From: SG8-4 sp964598225
GTDB taxonomy: Bacteria; Planctomycetota; Phycisphaerae; Sedimentisphaerales; Anaerobacaceae
Length of the DNA stretch: 24,433 bases
NCBI GenBank assembly: GCA_964598225.1
Contig: CAZRBG010000071.1
Coordinates: forward strand, 1 to 24,433
Direction: 5' to 3'
Shown: one piece after another, positions 8,262-14,695 of the stretch
How the letters are laid out: every line of letters begins with the position of its first letter
Numbering within the stretch: position 1 is the stretch's first letter
The notes under the pieces: model-generated
What the model was told of the DNA's origin: nothing
Seen by the model: only the letters and a program-made list of their open reading frames with translations
The model's database searches: none
Program-made: the position numbers and the translations under genes

Positions 8262-8272
8262 ACGGACTCGAT

Positions 8273-9385
8273 ATGATTGTAGTTGTGACCGGGATGGTCG
8301 GGGTCGACAAGAAAAACTACCTCGAAAAGGTTTGTCAATTTGCCGCCGAGAAGGGAAAAGATGTGCAGTTGTGCAACGTCGGCGACCAGATGTACGCCGA
8401 GGCGCCCGACATCACACCCGGCAAGATACTCGACATATCGATGAAACGGCTGCACTCACTGCGGCGAAGCGTGTTCAAGGACATTATCGCGAAAGCTCGG
8501 AGCAACACCAACGTGATAGTCAATACTCACGCAACCTTCCGCTGGCGGCACGGGCTGTTTCCCGCGGTAGATTTCGATCAGATGCGCCAGCTCGACGCCG
8601 ACATGTACATATGCCTGATCGACGGGATTGTCGCTCTGCACTCACGATTGGTGGATGAGCACGCGGTAGAGCACAGTCTCAAGGATCTGATTGTATGGCG
8701 GGAGGAAGAAATCATCGGCACCCAGATGCTGTGCAAAGGCATCGACGAGAAGGTCCCGTTCTACTGTCTGGCTCGCGGCTCAGACGGTCTGACCACTGAA
8801 ACTTTCTACGGCCTGACGTTCGAGCAGCAACGCAAGAAGGCGTATTTGAGCTTTCCGATGACCGCAGTGGTTGATATGGAGGACGTCCGGGAGGCTATCT
8901 TGAAATTCCGGCAATTGATGAAGCGCTCATTCATCTGCTTCGACCCGGCCGACCTCGAAGAAGCTTTTCTGCCGGAGAGGGCCCGGCACGCGAGCGAAAG
9001 CGGCCGGGACTACGTTGAAGTAAATATATTGGGCCGGAATATCCGGCTGGACCTGGACGAGGTTCAGCAGATCGAACGGGATATCAACAGCCAGACGTAT
9101 GCACGCGATTTCATGCTGATCGACCAGGCGGATATGATAATCAGCTTCGTGCCGAGTCTTTCGGACGGGCGGGCGGCAATATCAAGCGGTGTTGAGAGAG
9201 AACTCCAGCACGCCCACGAGGCCTCTAAGGAGGTCTACGTAATCTGGACCGCCGAGCAGACGCCGTCGGTTTTCGTAACCCAGACGGCAACAAGAGTCTT
9301 CGCAAGTCCGACCGAGGCGGTCGAATTCTTCCGGGACAAGGGGTATATCGCACAAGCCGGCCCGAAAGACTATATCTGCGAGTAA
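8273..9385 (+). CDS. Archaeal AdkA-like P-loop domain fused to nucleoside-deoxyribosyltransferase-like domain
   Basis: 370 residues from ATG 8273; the open frame extends to 8033, but that part crosses a dispersed repeat and has no domain-like sequence. Residues 1-185 follow the layout of archaeal adenylate kinase AdkA: VVVTGMVGVDKKN at the P-loop position (7-15), CNVGDQMYAEA (34-44), VNTHATFRWRHGLFP (83-97), LDADMYICLID (107-117), a lid-like SRLVDEH. The loop lacks the canonical GK[ST], so ATP binding is doubtful. Residues 188-360 resemble nucleoside 2-deoxyribosyltransferases: YLSFPMT start, DFMLIDQADMIISFVP (279-294), and SGVERELQHA, whose Glu310 matches the NDT nucleophile position. A role in nucleotide salvage, sanitising or signalling is inference. 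Convergent with the NIPSNAP gene; stop codons overlap by 16 bp. Confidence 0.75.
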   Translation: MIVVVTGMVGVDKKNYLEKVCQFAAEKGKDVQLCNVGDQMYAEAPDITPGKILDISMKRLHSLRRSVFKDIIAKARSNTNVIVNTHATFRWRHGLFPAVDFDQMRQLDADMYICLIDGIVALHSRLVDEHAVEHSLKDLIVWREEEIIGTQMLCKGIDEKVPFYCLARGSDGLTTETFYGLTFEQQRKKAYLSFPMTAVVDMEDVREAILKFRQLMKRSFICFDPADLEEAFLPERARHASESGRDYVEVNILGRNIRLDLDEVQQIERDINSQTYARDFMLIDQADMIISFVPSLSDGRAAISSGVERELQHAHEASKEVYVIWTAEQTPSVFVTQTATRVFASPTEAVEFFRDKGYIAQAGPKDYICE

Positions 9386-10155
9386 CCGGTCGGCCGCAGG
9401 ATTATGTCCGTGATGTTGGAAACCGTGCCCCTGTATTGCGGATCGCTGCTGATCTTCTTCCACTGAGGATCCACGCGGAACACGTCCCACATCGCATCGC
9501 GGTGCTCAAGATCGTCGAAGACCAGCATGTACGTCAGGTTCGGCATCATCGGACCTACTATCGTTTCGCCGAAGAAGACCGGCGCAAGACCCGTCTTCTT
9601 GAATATCTCAATCTCGCCACCTTCGTTGAACATTTCGATTTTCTTCTTCGATGCCTTGATGCTGTGGCTCTCGTACGTGCGAAGCTCGAATATCCGGTTT
9701 TTGCCCTCGGCTTTCTGCTTCGGCACGGCCAGCTTCGGCATATCCTTAAACGCGACCATCAGCGAGCTCCTGATGCGCACGTATCCGGGATCGGACAGAG
9801 ATGCGTTGACAAAATCGGAATTGCGGTACTCCTCGTCTTCCATCAGCCGCGAGGCGGAATTTACCACCGAATCCAGCGACTTGTGTACCAGCAATACATA
9901 AAGCGTAGGATCGCTGCGCCCGTATTTCGCCTGAAACACCCCGACCGGTTCAATCCCGATGCGATTCATCGCCGGTATGCCGACCTTGCGCAGAAAATTG
10001 CCGACATTATTCTTATTCGATCCTGTGCGCAAATGATATTTCCTGAACTCGAAATACTCCCGATCACCCCCGTCACCCTCAGCCGCCCCGGCCAGCGACG
10101 TCACGCCCGCCACACCGACGGCACTCGTTGCCGTAAAGAATTCGCGTCTGTTCAT
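9370..10155 (-). CDS. NIPSNAP family protein with twin-arginine signal
   Basis: 261 residues. The N-terminus MNRREFFTATSAVGVAGVTSLAG carries an RR-x-F-F motif and a weakly hydrophobic stretch ending in AGAAEG: a Tat signal, so it should be exported folded. Two ferredoxin-like NIPSNAP repeats follow: one from about 32 (EYFEFRKYHL), one from about 150 (RIFELRTYES) through MLVFDDLEHRDAMWDVF. The planctomycete family commonly has this Tat-plus-NIPSNAP make-up; molecular function is unknown. SD GGAGAA lies 8 nt before the ATG at 10155. The last five codons overlap the 3' end of the opposite-strand kinase-like/NDT-like gene, so the two messages are antisense for 16 nt. Confidence 0.9.
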   Translation of the reverse strand: MNRREFFTATSAVGVAGVTSLAGAAEGDGGDREYFEFRKYHLRTGSNKNNVGNFLRKVGIPAMNRIGIEPVGVFQAKYGRSDPTLYVLLVHKSLDSVVNSASRLMEDEEYRNSDFVNASLSDPGYVRIRSSLMVAFKDMPKLAVPKQKAEGKNRIFELRTYESHSIKASKKKIEMFNEGGEIEIFKKTGLAPVFFGETIVGPMMPNLTYMLVFDDLEHRDAMWDVFRVDPQWKKISSDPQYRGTVSNITDIILRPTGYSQI

Positions 10156-10359
10156 GTCTTATTCTCCATGTTGCAAAACTCCCTTTGTCATTTACGTTTT
10201 CACGCCCGATTCGGCTTGTGCCGTAAAATACCCGAAATCTCACGCCCCGTCAACGCTCCAGTAGTTGTCATCTGTGCCCTTCGCAAGGTCTCTGGACAAA
10301 GAGCGTAATTTCCCATATCTTTTCGTTAGTCACTGTCGGGCCGGAAGACTGAATACATT

Positions 10360-10818
10360 ATGAGAGTTAGAGACAAATACAAACCAGCCGTCGCGAGAAA
10401 CATCCTGATGTTCCTTGCAGGATTTGTCTGGATATGTGTCGGTGTAATGCTGCTGATTCTGGCGTCCTCGTGGTTGTCAAACGCCGCAAACACAAACATT
10501 GCCGTGTTCGTGGCAGCGGGCGTGGTGCTGGCGCTGCTCGTTCATCATTTCGGATTCCTGAGAATAGTGAACAAGAACTTGAAGAGGATCCTTTCGATGG
10601 ACGGCAAGAAATGCCTGTTCGCTTTTATTCCCTGGCGAAGTTATCTGATCATTGCAGTCATGATCGCAATGGGAATAATATTGCGCCGCTCAGCAATCCC
10701 GAAGCAATATTTGGCGGTTCTGTATATTGGCATCGGTTTAGCTCTGATACTGTCGAGCATTAGATACATGAGAATCTTTATCAGGGAAATCAGAAGACAA
10801 AAACAGGAACAACTATGA
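10360..10818 (+). CDS. Small four-helix membrane protein of unknown function
   Basis: 152 residues. Four hydrophobic helices at about 14-37, 45-62, 92-108 and 116-134, with basic ends (MRVRDKYKP, NKNLKR, REIRRQKQEQL), which places both termini in the cytoplasm. No family motif recognised. A GGAAG string lies 12 nt before the ATG. Its stop overlaps the ATG of the AlkD-like remnant (ATGA at 10815-10818), so the two were translationally coupled. The old partnership with a DNA-glycosylase gene gives no clear clue to its role. Confidence 0.8.
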   Translation: MRVRDKYKPAVARNILMFLAGFVWICVGVMLLILASSWLSNAANTNIAVFVAAGVVLALLVHHFGFLRIVNKNLKRILSMDGKKCLFAFIPWRSYLIIAVMIAMGIILRRSAIPKQYLAVLYIGIGLALILSSIRYMRIFIREIRRQKQEQL

Positions 10819-10979
10819 GCGCCCAGACCAGACAGATTGTCAACAGGCTGCGAGAGCTGGGCGATCCCGACATCGCGGCCCGTTCGCAGCGATTCTTCAA
10901 AACCGCCCCCGGCCAATACGGCGAAGGCAACAAATTCCCTGAGCCCCATGGGCAGGCGTACCTTAAGGGGACCAGATAG
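10815..10979 (+). pseudogene. Truncated AlkD-like DNA alkylation repair gene
   Basis: 54 codons starting in the ATGA overlap with the membrane-protein gene. Residues 1-41 (MSAQTRQIVNRLRELGDPDI, then AARSQRFFKTAPGQYGEGNKF) match the opening of AlkD-family HEAT-repeat DNA glycosylases, which typically run LRxLGDPExAxxxxRFFKTGPGEYGEGDxFLGIRVP. After NKF the sequence turns into PEPHGQAYLKGTR and a stop; the remaining roughly 180 residues and the catalytic Asp/Trp are absent from all downstream frames. So this is a 3'-deleted remnant, or a sharply shortened gene. The break falls in a short GC-rich string (10941-10970), consistent with a deletion or insertion junction. Family assignment rests on this N-terminal signature. 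Confidence 0.7.
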
Positions 10980-11049
10980 AGTGCTAAATATTCCGGACTT
11001 ACTGTCACAATTAACAACGGGGATGCAAGGCGTGCGATTTTATAGAGCA

Positions 11050-11078
11050 TTGACGGCTCGCAGGTAAAGTCTTAGAAT
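11050..11078 (+). promoter_or_regulatory. Promoter upstream of the Minf_1886 gene
   Basis: TTGACG (11050-11055), 17-bp spacer, TAGAAT (11073-11078). Predicted start near 11085 puts the palindromic element copy 1 at the very 5' end of the message, giving a structured leader of about 140 nt. Confidence 0.6.
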
Positions 11079-11086
11079 ATGGCCGT

Positions 11087-11148
11087 GTTTGTAGAAGAGC
11101 AAGGGCGAGACGTCCTCGCTGCGAACGCCTTACGGCGTCACTACGAAC
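11087..11148. repeat. Palindromic element, copy 1
   Basis: Contains a GCGAG-ACGTC-CTCGC hairpin (11105-11119) then ACGCCTTACGGCGTCACTAC (11125-11144), itself an ACGCC-TTAC-GGCGT hairpin. TTTGTAG before and CTACGAA after form an imperfect outer stem. The 20-mer, with the A before it, recurs exactly at 11640-11660. Confidence 0.7.
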
Positions 11149-11221
11149 GGTGGGGCAATACCTGAGGCATCCCAAAGGAGCCCCACCTATGATTTTGTGC
11201 CAACACGTGGTTGAGTTTTGA
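11149..11221 (+). promoter_or_regulatory. Leader hairpin and 10-codon upstream ORF
   Basis: GGTGGGGC (11149-11156) pairs perfectly with GCCCCACC (11180-11187). A full SD, AAAGGAG (11174-11180), is in the loop edge and leads to ATG 11189, which encodes MILCQHVVEF and stops at TGA 11219-11221, two bases before the Minf_1886 ATG (11224). The main ORF has no strong SD of its own, so coupling through this leader is plausible. Confidence 0.45.
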
Positions 11222-11223
11222 AG

Positions 11224-11577
11224 ATGAAGAAGAATCTGGAACAGATCGCCAGGGAAGACACCCGATACCATATCTCGGGGATCAGGTTTGTGTACGAGGG
11301 GCTGGGCTATACGGCCAAGAACGTCGCTACCGAGCCAAAGCACGTCAGCGGCCAGACGCTCTGCGAAGGGCTGCGAAAACTGGCCCTCGAGAAATGGGGC
11401 AGGCTCGCTGTGCTGGTCCTTAACCATTGGGGCATAAAGGGCACGAGAGACTTCGGCGAGATCGTCTACCTGATGATACGGCACGAGTGGATGAGCGCCC
11501 AGCCGACCGATTCGATAGACGACTTCAATGACGTCTACGATTTCAAAACCGTCTTCAAAGACCAGTTTGCCTTTTAG
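11224..11577 (+). CDS. Minf_1886 family protein
   Basis: 117 residues from ATG 11224; an in-frame TTG two codons earlier (11218) is less likely because the family starts MKK. The pattern IAREDTRYHISGIRFVYEGL, HVSGQTLCEGLRKLA, LNHWGIKGTRDFGEIVYLMI and a final acidic FNDVYDF is the small Minf_1886 family found in Verrucomicrobia, Planctomycetes and relatives. Its function is unknown; the protein is soluble and without a signal peptide. It has its own promoter and a structured leader with an upstream ORF. Two copies of one palindromic element bracket it, which may mark a mobile or recently moved cassette, or simply serve as processing/termination signals. Confidence 0.88.
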   Translation: MKKNLEQIAREDTRYHISGIRFVYEGLGYTAKNVATEPKHVSGQTLCEGLRKLALEKWGRLAVLVLNHWGIKGTRDFGEIVYLMIRHEWMSAQPTDSIDDFNDVYDFKTVFKDQFAF

Positions 11578-11602
11578 ATTGACGATTGAATATTGAATGA
11601 CC

Positions 11603-11668
11603 TGTCGTTTGTAGTGTGCCCGTGAGGGCATCTTGATAAAACGCCTTACGGCGTCACTACCAACGACA
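11603..11668. repeat. Palindromic element, copy 2 (cloverleaf-like)
   Basis: TGTCGTTTGTAGTG (11603-11616) pairs with CACTACCAACGACA (11655-11668), one mismatch. Inside are two hairpins: TGCCC-GTGA-GGGCA (11617-11630) and ACGCC-TTAC-GGCGT (11641-11654). The whole folds as a three-way junction. It lies between the convergent Minf_1886 and GNAT stops and shares 21 exact bases with copy 1. Confidence 0.75.
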
Positions 11669-11675
11669 CAAATAG

Positions 11676-12164
11676 TCAGTCATCAATAGTCAATTCCAGG
11701 ACGTATGCCCGGTCGCATCTTTCGGATATATGGCCGGCCTGGTATTTCTCAAAGCCGTAGCTTTCGTATAAGCCAATCGCTTCCTTTAGAACGAAAGCCG
11801 TTTCGAGAGTGATTCTTTTGAATCCCAATTCTTTAGCCTGCGCCAGGGCGCTATCCAGCAGGAGCTTGCCGAGACCTTTGCCTCTGTGTGCCTTTTCCAG
11901 ATACATCTTGCGAAGCTCGCACGTCTGATCTTCGAGAGGGTAGAGGCCGTACGCAGCGATTATCGCGCCGTCCCGATCTTCGAGCACTAAGAATACGCCG
12001 CCCCGCGCGAAATAAGACCGCTCTATATCGTCGAGGTCGGCGTCCGTCTCAGCCGGATCGGGCCTGAGGCCGTATTCTTTCAGCACGCCGAAGACCAAGT
12101 TTGTGATTTCTGTGCAATCACGATTGTTCGCTCTCCTCAATGTTAGTGCAGGCTCATCAGCCAT
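11676..12164 (-). CDS. GNAT family N-acetyltransferase
   Basis: 162 residues, one complete GNAT domain. Motif A is at about 88-111: LRKMYLEKAHRGKGLGKLLL, where the HRGKGLG loop binds acetyl-CoA pyrophosphate. Motif B follows (KRITLETAFVLKEAIGLYES YG split over about 125-145), with the AIGLYESYGFEK end typical of the family. Cytoplasmic, monocistronic as far as visible, convergent with the Minf_1886 gene. The ATG at 12164 has only a weak AAAGAGA upstream. Substrate cannot be told from sequence: small amines, amino acids or protein N-termini are all possible. Confidence 0.92.
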   Translation of the reverse strand: MADEPALTLRRANNRDCTEITNLVFGVLKEYGLRPDPAETDADLDDIERSYFARGGVFLVLEDRDGAIIAAYGLYPLEDQTCELRKMYLEKAHRGKGLGKLLLDSALAQAKELGFKRITLETAFVLKEAIGLYESYGFEKYQAGHISERCDRAYVLELTIDD

Positions 12165-12375
12165 CGAGTTTCTCTTTCAAATCATCGATAACGCGGTAAT
12201 TGTTTCCCCGGCCGCGATATTTTCCGAAATGTACGGCAGTCTGTCATGCAAAATTTTCTACCGCTGACAGCTACGATAGTCAAGACAGTTATTCCGCATA
12301 GCGCAAAGAGAAATCGCCCTAAGCCGCCCTTCGGGGGATTCTATAATTCTCGCGTATTCGGTCTTTCGATCCGGA

Positions 12376-12696
12376 TTACTGCTCCTCCAACGCGCGGAAG
12401 GTGCCGGTCTGTTCGATAATTACCGGGTAACCCTCGACGACGGGCGGGATTTTGCCTTTCAACTCTTCGGTAGGCACCGATGAGAAAACCTTAATACAAG
12501 GTTCACCCTCAAAAAGCCCGATCCCCGTCCCTTCAACGCCGGAAATCTCCATCCACTGGTCGGTATACGCCTCTTGGACCTGCTCGATAGTCCTCTCTTC
12601 GGCCATAGGACCTCCTTTCGGCGCGTACTGTTCCTTACGGTCGGAACAGCCGGCTACAAAGACACAAAGAGCAATAAATGCAACCTGCTTTTTCAT
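12376..12696 (-). CDS. Small lipoprotein sharing a module with the adjacent protease
   Basis: 106 residues. N-terminus MKKQVAFIALCVFVAGCSDR has a lipobox (VAGC, Cys17), so it is lipid-anchored. The mature part runs IEQVQEAYTDQWMEISGVEG, TGIGLFEGEPCIKVF, GKIPPVVEGYPVIIEQTG. This parallels, in the same order, residues about 42-100 of the neighbouring protease: VAEVQEIYTEALM, VVGTGIGLGGGARPVLLVLL, IPENLEGVPVRVMVTGKI. So the lipoprotein is essentially a stand-alone copy of the protease N-terminal module. It follows the protease gene on the same strand after 152 bp. A role as a decoy, inhibitor or prodomain-like partner is inference. No SD is obvious in the last 10 nt before the ATG. Confidence 0.8.
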   Translation of the reverse strand: MKKQVAFIALCVFVAGCSDRKEQYAPKGGPMAEERTIEQVQEAYTDQWMEISGVEGTGIGLFEGEPCIKVFSSVPTEELKGKIPPVVEGYPVIIEQTGTFRALEEQ

Positions 12697-12848
12697 TCAT
12701 AGCCCTTTAATCTGCCGTCTTCTGCAAAGGAACAATGCCCCTTCTATCCGGCGGTCTCCGAACTCCGGCCGGTGTTCCTCCATAAACTCCAGCCAGCCTA
12801 TATACAGCCTCGAACGCCCGAAGCACGACGACAGACATTGTTCAAAGG
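12697..12848 (-). other. 152-bp spacer with a possible coding remnant
   Basis: On the minus strand one frame is open through the spacer and reads SRLYIGWLEFMEEHRPEFGD and on to RRRQIKGL, ending in the TGA that overlaps the lipoprotein start region. It has protein-like composition but no start codon with an SD. It may be a decayed gene; the family is not recognised. Confidence 0.25.
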
Positions 12849-14453
12849 CTAAGGCGTAACAGTAAAGCCGTTATCGAGCACTCCCGTGGAGCCATCGGGA
12901 TTGGTCACACGCACATCCCAGACTCTTTTGCGTGGTGGTCCGCCGCTCTTTGCCGTCACCGTTGCGGTGATGGTGTCTAGCACTTCATCGCCATCAACAT
13001 CAGTGACAACAACATTGGAGGCCTCCGGCGCCGGGCCGCTGCCGTTCTCAAAGGTTACATCGGCGCCGGCAGCAAATCCTGAGCCGCTAATGGTTACATC
13101 TGTGGTGCTACCTGCAGACATCGAGTTAGGCGTGATGCTGTCCACAGTTACTCCTGCCGAAGGCTCGTTGTCTACCGTAACACTTATCGAGTCGCTCGCA
13201 GTCTGGCCGGCGGTGTCGGTAGCAGTGGCACTCACTGTATGAGACCCATCGGCATAGCCGGTCGTATCCCAGCTCGCAGACCAACCATCCGAGCTGTCGC
13301 TGTCGACGCCTATACTGCCGCCGTCAACAAAGAACTCGACTTGGGTTACAGCATCGTCGTCACTGGCGTCGGCGGTTACGCTCACCGTACCAGAAACAGT
13401 ATCTCCTTCTTCAGGATTAGCGATGCTAACGCTCGGCGGTGAATCTGTCGTACTACCGCCAGTGCTGCCATCAACAGTCACGTCAAATCGACCAAGTACC
13501 GCGTCAATCGGATTGGCTATCGTCGTCGATTGACTACCAGCAAATAACAGGCCCACGGGTCGCTTATCATTGGGCGGATCGTCAGGATAATCGGTAACAA
13601 TCAGTGAACCGGAATCTCCACCCGCACTGAAGTTGCCGCCTCTAATTCCAATTTGGCCGACGAAAGTTGCGACGCCGGACTCGTAGTTGACATTAACAGT
13701 GACATTAAGCGCATCAATTTTTCCGGTGGTTAAACCCGTTGTGCGACCATATTTCTGGATCGGCATACGAAGGGCAGGCTCAATCGTCGTCGATTGTGGC
13801 ACGCCGTAACCGTCTGCCAGTGTAGCAGTGTCAACAGAATCTGTGGTCGTGCTTGCAATCGCGGCATCGATGTAGTTGTCTGAGCCATCAAATAAAATTG
13901 GCTCAAAATCATACAGCGTACCGATAGAATCATCCGGATTACTCCCCCCATCGTAAGGACCGGGCTGCAACACATTGTCGCCTTCAGTTGCACGATTTTC
14001 ATCCGCATAAACGTGATTGTTGCTCAGAGCATACACATACGTACCATCAGTGACTCTGCAGCCAATCGTGCCTGCGGTTATGTCCGGGTGACCTGTTGAG
14101 ACGCCGATTGGCGCAGGTCGATATTTGGCCGTCGTATCCCCGCGTGCGTAAATCTTTCCGGTGACCATCACTCTGACCGGAACACCTTCGAGGTTTTCCG
14201 GGATTCCCGGCACACCGCCATGCTCGAGCAACACGAGTAGCACGGGTCGAGCTCCCCCACCAAGGCCGATGCCGGTACCTACTACTGCAGGGTCGGCCAT
14301 CAGCGCTTCGGTGTATATTTCCTGGACTTCGGCGACGCGGTCGAACGCTTCATCACCGGGCCCCTGGGCGTAGAGGTTGGCGGACAGGGACAGGAGTCCG
14401 AATACGGCTACCACTATCGCTAATAGCGTTCGTAAAAAGATTCTTCTGGACAT
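12849..14453 (-). CDS. Secreted trypsin-like serine protease with Ig-like and IPT/TIG domains
   Basis: 534 residues from ATG 14453. GGGAGG sits 7 nt upstream of this ATG, while the in-frame ATG at 14459 would be only 1 nt from it. Signal peptide 1-30 (SRRIFLRTLLAIVV..ANLYAQ). Residues about 37-100: a module shared with the neighbouring lipoprotein. Residues about 125-325: chymotrypsin-fold domain with a complete triad, His147 (ALSNNHVYA), Asp196 (NYIDAAIA) and Ser281 (GGDSGSLI), of the type found in Nal1-like proteins. About 335-430: Ig-like domain (PSVSIANPEEGDTVSG..SVTAD..VEFFVDG..HTVSATATDTAG). About 434-534: IPT/TIG-type domain (ITPNSMSAGSTTDVTISGSG). Exported, perhaps carbohydrate- or surface-associated. 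Upstream lies a GGTGCGCC hairpin. Target unknown. Confidence 0.88.
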   Translation of the reverse strand: MSRRIFLRTLLAIVVAVFGLLSLSANLYAQGPGDEAFDRVAEVQEIYTEALMADPAVVGTGIGLGGGARPVLLVLLEHGGVPGIPENLEGVPVRVMVTGKIYARGDTTAKYRPAPIGVSTGHPDITAGTIGCRVTDGTYVYALSNNHVYADENRATEGDNVLQPGPYDGGSNPDDSIGTLYDFEPILFDGSDNYIDAAIASTTTDSVDTATLADGYGVPQSTTIEPALRMPIQKYGRTTGLTTGKIDALNVTVNVNYESGVATFVGQIGIRGGNFSAGGDSGSLIVTDYPDDPPNDKRPVGLLFAGSQSTTIANPIDAVLGRFDVTVDGSTGGSTTDSPPSVSIANPEEGDTVSGTVSVTADASDDDAVTQVEFFVDGGSIGVDSDSSDGWSASWDTTGYADGSHTVSATATDTAGQTASDSISVTVDNEPSAGVTVDSITPNSMSAGSTTDVTISGSGFAAGADVTFENGSGPAPEASNVVVTDVDGDEVLDTITATVTAKSGGPPRKRVWDVRVTNPDGSTGVLDNGFTVTP

Positions 14454-14498
14454 GATCATACCTCCCAAAGTTATCAGGTTACCTTGAAATCAATTCGA

Positions 14499-14519
14499 GG
14501 TGCGCCGTGCAGGCGCACC
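14499..14519. repeat. Perfect hairpin upstream of the protease gene
   Basis: GGTGCGCC (14499-14506), 5-nt loop, GGCGCACC (14512-14519). It lies 46 bases before the start codon, in the probable 5' leader, without a T-run. Could be an operator, an mRNA-stabilising hairpin or a dispersed palindrome. Confidence 0.55.
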
Positions 14520-14695
14520 AACACAGCTTAATACAACTTATATTATCGCAATTTAATCCCGGATGTGCTATAAAAAATCGAGATTACCGAAAATTTTGAG
14601 ACTTTCTCATTAGTGATAAATGCCGACACTCACTACTCTTGCAATAAATGTTTGTGACAACCGTAGTTATGAGCAAACGCCGGCTGGTGGCGTTC

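Noticed and set aside
8033..8272. 80-codon N-terminal extension of the kinase-like/NDT-like gene.
   Set aside because: Crosses a dispersed repeat, no domain-like sequence, and the P-loop-type strand begins right at ATG 8273.
9436..10308. 290-codon plus-strand frame opposite the NIPSNAP gene.
   Set aside because: Antisense shadow; the minus-strand protein has a Tat signal and family motifs.
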